Shown piece by piece: positions 1 through 5,690 of a stretch of 6,824 nt of DNA; within the stretch, counting starts at the first letter, position 1, and each line of letters begins with the position of its first letter. A model generated the notes under the pieces. That model saw only the letters and a list, made by a program, of their open reading frames with translations, did no database searches and had not been told where the DNA came from. The position numbers and the translations under genes were made by a program. Source of the DNA: JAAYAY01 sp964429355 (GTDB lineage: Bacteria > Planctomycetota > Planctomycetia > Pirellulales > Thermoguttaceae); contig CAYSCH010000464.1 in NCBI GenBank assembly GCA_964429355.1, positions 1 through 6,824 on the forward strand, in the 5' to 3' direction.

Positions 1-739
1 CGCCCGGGGAATCACCGACGACCGCCAGAAAGCCCGTCGCGCGCTTCTGGAAAAGATGGACACCATGAGTTCCGCCATGGCGGCCCAACCGCAATTGGCC
101 GCTGTGAAGGAAGTGAAGGAGCAGGCCTACGAACTGATCCTGGGGGAAGGAAAGAATGTTTTTAATCTCTCGCTGGAAAAGCCGGAGTTGAGAGACCGCT
201 ACGGCCGCCACACTTTCGGGCAGGAATGCCTGGTGGCGCGGCGGATGGTGGAGACAGGCGTTCCCTATATCACGATCAACTATCCCGGCGGTTGGGACAC
301 CCACAAGGATCACTTCCAGACCATGCGCCGCCAGGTCCCGCAACTCGACCAGGGCTTGGCCAGCCTGCTTCTGGACCTGCACGACCGCGGGTTGCTGGAA
401 ACCACGATCGTCTGGTGCTGTGGCGAGTTTGGCCGAGGGCCCAAGGTCGATTACCAGCCGCCTTGGAACGGCGGCCGCAATCACTACGGAAACGTCTTCT
501 CCGTCCTGGTTGCCGGCGGCGGATTCAAGGGTGGACAGGTCGTCGGTTCTTCTGACGAAAAAGGCGAAGAGGTCAAGGACCGCCCCGTATACCCGGTGGA
601 CCTGCTCGGCAGCATTTATCAACTTGCGGGCATCGATGCCAACGCAAAACTGCCGCATCCCATGGGCGAAGAAGCCCACGTCCTGCCCGGCGCGTCGGAA
701 AACGTGAAATCGGCCGGGTTACTGGCAGAGATTATGTGA
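1..739 (+). CDS. DUF1501 family protein, C-terminal part (5' end outside window)
   Basis: The reading frame is open from the window edge (first whole codon at base 2) and gives 245 residues before TGA at 737-739; the ATG at 56 is internal. The start GITDDRQKARRALL followed by a helical stretch matches the middle of planctomycete DUF1501 proteins. Family landmarks in order, counted from base 2, are GGWDTHKDHF (W98), CCGEFGRGP (141-147), GGRNHYGN (H161), LVAGGGFKGGQVVGSSD, and a closing RPVYPVDLLGSIYQLAGID segment. DUF1501 proteins are related to the alkaline phosphatase/sulfatase fold, and the Asp, Glu and His in these motifs are the likely metal or active-site positions. Most carry a Tat signal at the N-terminus, which cannot be seen here. 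The family motif GEFGRTP reads GRGP in this protein. The PPC-domain gene follows on the same strand, a common pairing in planctomycetes. The exact biochemical role is not established. Confidence 0.93.
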   Translation, partial: ARGITDDRQKARRALLEKMDTMSSAMAAQPQLAAVKEVKEQAYELILGEGKNVFNLSLEKPELRDRYGRHTFGQECLVARRMVETGVPYITINYPGGWDTHKDHFQTMRRQVPQLDQGLASLLLDLHDRGLLETTIVWCCGEFGRGPKVDYQPPWNGGRNHYGNVFSVLVAGGGFKGGQVVGSSDEKGEEVKDRPVYPVDLLGSIYQLAGIDANAKLPHPMGEEAHVLPGASENVKSAGLLAEIM

Positions 740-809
740 ACGGTGAGAGGAATCGATACCAGTACGGTTCCCATTGGACATGTCGTTCGGCGCTGGCCGG
801 TAAGACTAT

Positions 810-813
810 GGAG
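810..813 (+). promoter_or_regulatory. Ribosome binding site GGAG for the PPC-domain gene
   Basis: GGAG lies six bases before the ATG at 820. It overlaps the alternative ATG at 808, which has no comparable site in front of it. This decides the start in favour of 820. Confidence 0.5.
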
Positions 814-819
814 CGACTC

Positions 820-3021
820 ATGAATAGAGTTCGGTGGTTCCCGATCCTCGGATTGGCCGTGTTTCTGGCGACGGCCTCCCCGGCACGCGGCCAGTACATC
901 GGGTATGTCTACCCCGCGGGCGGACAACAAGGCACGACCGTCGAGATCAAGCTGGGCGGGCAGCGGATTGACGGCATCACGGGCGCGATGGTCAGCGGCG
1001 ACGGCATCTCGGCCAGACTGGTGCAGTACTATCGCCGCTTGACCAATCAGGAAATGACTCTCATCAGGGAGCAAATGAGAGATCTGAAGAAGGAGGCCAA
1101 CGAGACAACCAAGACGAAGGGCCGACGCAAAGCAAAATACGATGCCAGGCTGAAAGCCACGCTCGAGTCCACTGCTGAGGCGGGAACCGTGCCCCTTGCC
1201 GGCGATGAGACCCAGGCGATGATCGCCCGGATCGAAACCCGCGTACGGGAGTGGGTCCAGCGTCCGGCCTGCGCTGCAATCTCCAGTATCGCCATTCTTG
1301 AAGTGACGATTGCCCCGGATGCCAAACCCGGGCCCCGCGAACTGAGACTGATCACCGCTCAAGGGGTGTCGAATCCGATGCCCTTTCATGTCGGCCAGGT
1401 ACCCGAGGTGGCCCGGAAGCCGATGGTCACCGCCAATCTGCAGGTGCTCGGCAAAGAGTCGCTCGCGCAGCGAAAACGGCCGCCGGAAGAAGAGGAAGTT
1501 CGCATCGCCATCCCGTGTACCATGAATGGCCAGATCGCTTCCGGCGAATTGAACCGGTATCGGTTTGAAGCCAAGAAGGGGCAGCGCCTCGTTACTTCTG
1601 TGGATGCAAGGAGCCTGGTTCCCTACATCGCCGACGCCGTCCCCGGCTGGTTCCAGCCCGTCGTTACCATCTGCGATGGAGACGGCACCGAAGTCGCCTA
1701 CTCCGACGACTTCCGGTTCCGGCCCGATCCAGCACTCTGCTTCGAGGTGCCTGAGGACGGCGAGTATGTGCTCACAATCACCGATGCTCTGTTCCGCGGA
1801 CGGGAGGATTTCGTCTATCGCGTCACGCTCGGCGAAATTCCCTATCTGACCAACATCTTTCCCTTGGGAGGCCGAGTGGGTGAAAAGGCAGAGATCGAAC
1901 CCGACGGTTGGAATCTCGGCACCGCCAAAGTAACCACCCCGGCCGGGGATGCCGAAGCCGGGTTCCACTGGGTCACCACCAAGAAAGGCGACATGCTGAC
2001 CAATCGGCTCCCCTTTGCGCTGGACACCCTGCCGGAATCCGTTGACCAGGAACCCAATAACGATCCGGCCAAACCCCAGAAAGTGCAGCTTCCCTTGATC
2101 GTCAATGGTCGCATCGACCAAGGCGACGATTGCGATGTGTTCCAGATTGACGGAAAAGCCGGCGAAACCGTCGTGGCCGAGGTCTACGCCCGCCGGCTCG
2201 ATTCTCCTCTGGACTCGATGCTCACTCTGACCGATTCCCAGGGCAAGATCCTCGCCTTCAACGACGACTACGAGGATCCGGGAGTCGGTTTGAATACTCA
2301 CCATGCCGATTCGTACCTCATGGTCAAGCTCCCCGCGGACGGAACCTATTGCGTCCACCTCCGCGACACGGCTCGCCAGGGCGGCAAGGATTACGCCTAC
2401 CGCATCCGTCTCAGCGCACCTCGCCCCGATTTCGCCTTGAGGAGTGTGCCCTCCATGGTTGCCCTCCGCGGCCGAAATAATACGTCCGCGGTGACGGTGT
2501 TTGCGATTCGCAAGGACGGTTTCGACGGAGATATCAAGCTGACCCTGAAAGACCCGCCGCAGGGTTTCGCGGCCTCACCGGTCATCCTGCAGAAAGGCAA
2601 GGAAACCGTCCGGTTCAGCGTCAGGACTACCTTGAGAGCGGCCGAGGAGCCGGTCCGCCTCACCGTTGAGGGCACCGCCCAGATTGCCGATCAGGAAGTC
2701 GTCCATCGGGTTGTGCCGGCTGAAGACCGCATGCAGGCATTTTTGTGGCGGCACCTCCTGCCCGCCGAAGATTTCGTGGCCCTGGTTCACCGTCCCTCCT
2801 ATGAGCCGCCTCCCACGCGCATTCCCAAATCGACGACCACGGCAAGAGCCGAGCCGCCCAGGACCGGAACGGAGCCGCCCAGGACCGGAACGGAGCCGCC
2901 CAAGTTCACTCAAAAGCAGGTCGCCAACCGCCTGCGGGAACTCAAACGTCTCTACGAAGAGTGGCTCCTCACCGATGAGTTCTACAACGCGAAAGTTGCC
3001 GAGTGCGAGGCAGCGATGTAG
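820..3021 (+). CDS. Exported PPC-domain protein with IPT-like modules and SHOCT-like C-terminus
   Basis: The product is about 733 residues. ATG at 820 is chosen because GGAG precedes it by six bases and it opens directly into a signal peptide (basic MNRVRW, hydrophobic core 7-20, likely cleavage after ARG24 before Q25). In-frame alternatives are ATG 808 and a GTG at 736 that overlaps the previous stop. Visible regions are: an IPT/TIG-like strand set (26-67, YVYPAGGQQGTTVEI); a charged helical insert (about 69-160); the end of that beta domain (161-185); a first PPC-type beta domain (about 231-338, NGQIASGELNRYRF to FVYRVTLGEI); a second IPT-like piece (about 340-360, IFPLGGRVG); a second, clearer PPC domain (about 406-530, EPNNDP, NGRIDQGDDCDVFQI, LPADGTYCVHLRD); a beta region ending AFLWRHLLPAEDFVALV; two and a half EPPRTGT repeats (678-694); and a helical SHOCT-like tail (697-733). 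PPC domains are non-catalytic beta modules of secreted bacterial proteins. I infer an envelope or extracellular binding role alongside the DUF1501 protein. No catalytic motif is visible. Confidence 0.88.
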   Translation: MNRVRWFPILGLAVFLATASPARGQYIGYVYPAGGQQGTTVEIKLGGQRIDGITGAMVSGDGISARLVQYYRRLTNQEMTLIREQMRDLKKEANETTKTKGRRKAKYDARLKATLESTAEAGTVPLAGDETQAMIARIETRVREWVQRPACAAISSIAILEVTIAPDAKPGPRELRLITAQGVSNPMPFHVGQVPEVARKPMVTANLQVLGKESLAQRKRPPEEEEVRIAIPCTMNGQIASGELNRYRFEAKKGQRLVTSVDARSLVPYIADAVPGWFQPVVTICDGDGTEVAYSDDFRFRPDPALCFEVPEDGEYVLTITDALFRGREDFVYRVTLGEIPYLTNIFPLGGRVGEKAEIEPDGWNLGTAKVTTPAGDAEAGFHWVTTKKGDMLTNRLPFALDTLPESVDQEPNNDPAKPQKVQLPLIVNGRIDQGDDCDVFQIDGKAGETVVAEVYARRLDSPLDSMLTLTDSQGKILAFNDDYEDPGVGLNTHHADSYLMVKLPADGTYCVHLRDTARQGGKDYAYRIRLSAPRPDFALRSVPSMVALRGRNNTSAVTVFAIRKDGFDGDIKLTLKDPPQGFAASPVILQKGKETVRFSVRTTLRAAEEPVRLTVEGTAQIADQEVVHRVVPAEDRMQAFLWRHLLPAEDFVALVHRPSYEPPPTRIPKSTTTARAEPPRTGTEPPRTGTEPPKFTQKQVANRLRELKRLYEEWLLTDEFYNAKVAECEAAM
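2851..2902 (+). repeat. 21-base tandem repeat, 2.5 copies, coding for EPPRTGT
   Basis: Two identical 21-base units (2851-2871 and 2872-2892) are followed by the first 10 bases of a third (2893-2902). The repeat keeps frame and encodes a Pro/Thr/Gly linker between the last beta region and the helical tail of the PPC protein. Exact identity of the two copies suggests recent slippage or duplication. Confidence 0.9.
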
Positions 3022-3145
3022 TTGGACGTTCTCCGTATGCCCGGAGTCTGAAGTCGGAAGGAAACGGTCGAGTTCGAGCGACCGCGTTCTCAAGAAACAG
3101 CCACAATATGGCGAATCTCCCACGGGCGGCGACGCGCCCGATCGG
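3022..3145. other. Convergent intergenic region with two small inverted repeats
   Basis: This lies between the stop codons of two converging genes. One inverted repeat is CGGTCG/CGACCG (arms 3065-3070 and 3079-3084, 8-base loop). The other is CGGGCG/CGCCCG (arms 3123-3128 and 3135-3140, 6-base loop), beginning five bases beyond the hydrolase stop on the minus strand. Neither is followed by a T-run on either strand, so they are at best weak or factor-assisted terminators. I see no gene here. Confidence 0.4.
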
Positions 3146-3973
3146 TCATCTGGTTGTCTCCAAGAACTTGCGGATTGCCTTGTTGACGGCCTGGGGAGCC
3201 TCCAGGGGCGACATGTGGCCGGCGTCCGGGATCTCGACGAATTGGGCCTGACCAATCGCCGCGGCAATGCCCTGCATCTCGCCCGGGGTCGAGATCGCGT
3301 CTTCCTGGCCAACCACGACCAGGGTGGGGCAGTCGATCTCTGGTAGAAGCCTGGTGGCGTCGATCCGCTCGGCCAAACCGAGTGCTGCAGCCGCGATTCC
3401 TTGCGGCGCCGTGCCCATCATGACCTTCCTTGTCGAGGCGACGATCTCCGGTTTGCCGGCGAGCGTCGCCTTGCCGAACAGCTTGGGCATCATGCTATCG
3501 GCCACGACCTGTGGCCCCTCGGCAAGAACTTTGGCAGCCGTGCCCCGGCGTCCCTGGGCCACCTCGAGCGTGTCGCAAACGGCTCGGGTATCGCATAGCA
3601 CCAGGGCTCGGAGCCGGTCGCGGTGGCGCCGGAAGAACTCCCAGGCGACGTAGCCTCCCATCGAGAGTCCGCAGAACACCGCGGGCTGGCCAATCTCCAG
3701 CCCGTCGAGCAGGGCCGCCATATCGTCGGCCATCTGGGCCATCGTGACCTTGCCTTCGGTGACATCGCTTTGCCCGAAGCCTCGCAGGTCCGGGGCAATG
3801 ACGCGGCACAGGTCGCTCAGGCCTTCTATTTGGCCCGCCCACATGGTGTGGTCCAAGGGAAATCCGTGCACAAGGAGGAGGGGGATACCGCGGCCTTGTT
3901 CGGCGACGGCAAGCTCGATATCGGCGATGGGGATGCGTTTCATGGATATTCTGGGAACCGGCAACCGTATCAT
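3146..3973 (-). CDS. Alpha/beta hydrolase (serine hydrolase, PcaD/BioH-like fold)
   Basis: The product is 275 residues, a normal length for a single-domain alpha/beta hydrolase. The catalytic set is complete: an oxyanion-hole strand LLLVHGFP (H36), a PDLRGFGQSD loop (61-70), the nucleophile elbow GLSMGG with Ser104, an acid in VVGQEDAIS (Asp225), and His253 in DAGHMSPLE. No signal peptide or membrane helix is seen, so it is probably cytoplasmic. The fold and motifs resemble enol-lactonase or carboxylesterase members, but the substrate cannot be told from sequence. Start: ATG at 3973 shares ATGA with the stop of the upstream DUF2752 gene, which fits coupled translation. The alternative ATG at 3943 (MKRIPIADIEL) is where similarity to relatives would normally begin. 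Neither has a clear Shine-Dalgarno sequence, which also fits coupling. It is the last gene of a three-gene operon. Confidence 0.92.
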   Translation of the reverse strand: MIRLPVPRISMKRIPIADIELAVAEQGRGIPLLLVHGFPLDHTMWAGQIEGLSDLCRVIAPDLRGFGQSDVTEGKVTMAQMADDMAALLDGLEIGQPAVFCGLSMGGYVAWEFFRRHRDRLRALVLCDTRAVCDTLEVAQGRRGTAAKVLAEGPQVVADSMMPKLFGKATLAGKPEIVASTRKVMMGTAPQGIAAAALGLAERIDATRLLPEIDCPTLVVVGQEDAISTPGEMQGIAAAIGQAQFVEIPDAGHMSPLEAPQAVNKAIRKFLETTR

Positions 3974-4416
3974 GGACTTTGTGGGTAAAGGCTTGGCTCA
4001 ATAGTCCCGACGATCCATTGTGGCAGAAAGGCAACGAGAATCAACCAAATAGTGGCGTTCAGGGTCCAGTGGCTCAGTTCCGGCTGGTCCCGACAAAGCC
4101 GCCGGATCTGGATCAGGCGGTAGGGGATTTGCGCAACCACAGCGCCAAATAACATGCCCCCCACCGGGTGATAATGCCAAGCGGCCGCCATCCGGTTGTG
4201 CGCCATGGCAAGAAAGCAGCGAGTCAAGCCGTAGCCGGGGCAGTCGATACCGTACTCCCGTTTGAGCATGCACAACGACGGCAAAGGCGAGTAAGTACTG
4301 CAGGACGAACCGAAGAGTACACTCCTCAGAAGGGTCTTGTTCTGTTTGGACCAGCGCCCGCAGGTCCGACGAGGCCGCCGCGGTATGTGACACTTCAGCA
4401 AGCTGCTGGCCGTCAC
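3970..4416 (-). CDS. DUF2752 family small membrane protein
   Basis: The product is 148 residues. The recognisable core is SLCMLKREYGIDCPGYGLTRCF (C49; C59-R66) followed by an AAAWHYHPVG segment, the pattern of DUF2752 proteins, whose usual signature is CPGCGLTR then a helix and N-P-x-G. Here the second Cys of the signature is Tyr62, and Asn is His in HPVG. Hydrophobic segments at about 82-102 (HPVGGMLFGAVVAQIPYRLI) and 121-141 (NATIWLILVAFLPQWIVGTI) are probable membrane helices with a basic loop between. The N-terminal 45 residues are basic and Ser/Cys-rich without a convincing first helix, which most relatives have before the Cys motif. The GTG start shares GTGA with the stop of the App1-like gene, and the stop shares ATGA with the hydrolase start. 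DUF2752 has no firmly known function. Confidence 0.75.
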   Translation of the reverse strand: MTASSLLKCHIPRRPRRTCGRWSKQNKTLLRSVLFGSSCSTYSPLPSLCMLKREYGIDCPGYGLTRCFLAMAHNRMAAAWHYHPVGGMLFGAVVAQIPYRLIQIRRLCRDQPELSHWTLNATIWLILVAFLPQWIVGTIEPSLYPQSP

Positions 4417-5579
4417 TCCTCCAGGCCAATCTCCCGGATCACGGTAGGCAATGCCTGAGGCTCTATGAATAGCTTGAATCGCACGGCACCGAGCCCTTCC
4501 TTCAGGGCGGTGAACCGCGGATTGCCGATTGTTTCGTTCGTGATGTTGCGGATGAAGATCGCCGCGATTTGCTTGCCGTACTTCCTCGCCACCGCGGCGT
4601 AGATTTCCGGATCCTGCTCGCCCGAATCGCCGACGAGGATGAATCGCCGCTGGGGATAGGTGGTCAGAATCGGTTCGATAGCGGCGAGCTTGTGCGTCTC
4701 CTGGGATTGGAAAAGCCCGACCCAGGAGTCGTCCTGCACGCGAAAATGCTTCAGATGAAAGGAGCCCTTGGGATACTGCTCGGCTTCAAGAAACTCGGCC
4801 AACGGAAGGTACAGTTGCCAGGGACTGGCGGAAATGTAGTGGAACACGATGCCCAGGTCCGCACACCGGCGATATAACTCCGGCATGCCGCTGACGGCCA
4901 CGTACGGGTGGAGAAACGTATTGGCCACCAGTTCCCGTCGGTCGCGCACCTGGCTGTGTTTGATCGTATCGTCGATGTCCGAAATGATAGACAGGCCCTT
5001 CGGTCCAACCAACTGAACTCGCCCGTCGAATCGGCGTTCGTCCGCCAATCGCATGACGGCCTCAAACGGCAGCCAATCGTCGGCCACTCCCTTCTCGACG
5101 AGCCGCACAAGGTCGTCTGCGGCAAGTGTGAGTGCGGTCTGAAAATGCCCGTTGGCCTCGGACCGGCCAGCCCGGTAAACTCGGTTTCCGATGCGAACGC
5201 GAATATCCTGGCCGCGTTCGTTGTCGACCAGAAACATCCGCAACCGGCGATCCAGCAGCAGGGATCGGGGATCGTCTGCCACGAAGTCGAACGTTTCGCG
5301 GAGGGACTTTAAAAAAGCGCTTCGCCGCCACGAGTCCACCTCCGGTTCGTAGATGACGCCGTGGATTGGAATCGTCCACGTCCCTTTCCTGGAGTCGTAG
5401 GAACCGTGCGTTGGATAGAAGACGACTTCCTCATCCGCACTGATATCCGATTGGCCAGCCGGCAATTCCTGACTCACGGGCGAACCCTCCCTTGGCTCGT
5501 CACTTGCACATTGTCCCGACTTGCCCTCCATGAAGAGGAGGAAACTCATCGTCGCCAGAAGTCGGAAGCTACACCCCAT
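4413..5579 (-). CDS. Exported App1-like phosphatase (DUF2183, HAD-type)
   Basis: The product is 388 residues from ATG 5579, which is preceded by GGGGAG eight bases upstream. Upstream in-frame starts (ATG 5600, TTG 5672) lack such a site and would bury the signal. The N-terminus MGCSFRLLATMSFLLFMEG is a likely signal peptide with a short hydrophobic core, so the enzyme is probably exported. An N-terminal beta-rich region (about 50-195; FYPTHGSYD, WTIPIHGVIYEPE, VRIGNRVYRAGRSEANGHF) precedes the catalytic domain. That domain has SDIDDTIKHSQV (nucleophile Asp201, general acid/base Asp203, Thr205), the HAD motif II serine region YISASPWQLY (S250/S252), KGSFHLKHFR and THKLAAIEPIL as lysine candidates, and VGDSGEQDPEIY (Asp318) as the metal site. 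This matches the yeast App1 phosphatidate phosphatase domain (Mg2+-dependent release of phosphate from phosphatidate or pyrophospholipid). The bacterial substrate is not shown. First gene of a coupled operon with DUF2752 and a serine hydrolase. Confidence 0.9.
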   Translation of the reverse strand: MGCSFRLLATMSFLLFMEGKSGQCASDEPREGSPVSQELPAGQSDISADEEVVFYPTHGSYDSRKGTWTIPIHGVIYEPEVDSWRRSAFLKSLRETFDFVADDPRSLLLDRRLRMFLVDNERGQDIRVRIGNRVYRAGRSEANGHFQTALTLAADDLVRLVEKGVADDWLPFEAVMRLADERRFDGRVQLVGPKGLSIISDIDDTIKHSQVRDRRELVANTFLHPYVAVSGMPELYRRCADLGIVFHYISASPWQLYLPLAEFLEAEQYPKGSFHLKHFRVQDDSWVGLFQSQETHKLAAIEPILTTYPQRRFILVGDSGEQDPEIYAAVARKYGKQIAAIFIRNITNETIGNPRFTALKEGLGAVRFKLFIEPQALPTVIREIGLEE

Positions 5580-5690
5580 CGAATCATCTCCCCGCGGCAT
5601 TCGGTCGTTCGACCACACGCGACGACCAGTTGCGACTGGCACGGGTGCGGTACAAGAAGTAGGGGTGGACAAATCTGAACCAGCAAGTCG
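5580..5690 (-). other. Gap between the DUF6259 gene and the App1-like gene
   Basis: This 111-base stretch on the minus strand holds the App1 ribosome binding site and two short inverted repeats: GGTCG/CGACC at 5603-5614 (2-base loop) and CCAGT/ACTGG at 5626-5639 (4-base loop). Neither has a T-run, and I find no convincing -35/-10 pair. It is therefore unclear whether the operon has its own promoter here or is read through from the DUF6259 gene. Confidence 0.3.
5588..5593 (-). promoter_or_regulatory. Ribosome binding site GGGGAG for the App1-like gene
   Basis: Read on the minus strand, GGGGAG lies eight bases before the ATG at 5579. It is the only good site near the possible starts of this gene and selects the start that exposes a signal peptide. 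Confidence 0.55.

Noticed and set aside
619..2358. A 579-residue open frame on the minus strand opposite the PPC gene
   Set aside because: It covers a well-supported gene, has no recognisable domain or signal, and its composition (many His, Gly, Asp) is what the antisense of GC-rich codons gives.
2575..3312. A 245-residue minus-strand frame spanning the end of the PPC gene, the gap and the end of the hydrolase gene
   Set aside because: It crosses the ends of two real genes, is rich in Arg/Pro/Ser as expected of a shadow frame, and shows no family motif.
3998..4429. Second minus-strand frame over the DUF2752 gene as a separate gene
   Set aside because: Beyond the short hydrophobic stretch it loses the conserved CPGYGLTR region and becomes Arg/Pro-rich; it begins with TTG. 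Kept only as evidence for a possible frameshift.
5626..5639. CCAGT/ACTGG inverted repeat as a terminator of the DUF6259 gene
   Set aside because: The stem is five base pairs with no T-run; such repeats are expected by chance in GC-rich DNA.
5580..5672. Upstream extension of the App1-like protein to TTG 5672 or ATG 5600
   Set aside because: No ribosome binding site stands before these starts, and the extension would place up to 31 polar residues ahead of the signal peptide; ATG 5579 has GGGGAG at good spacing.
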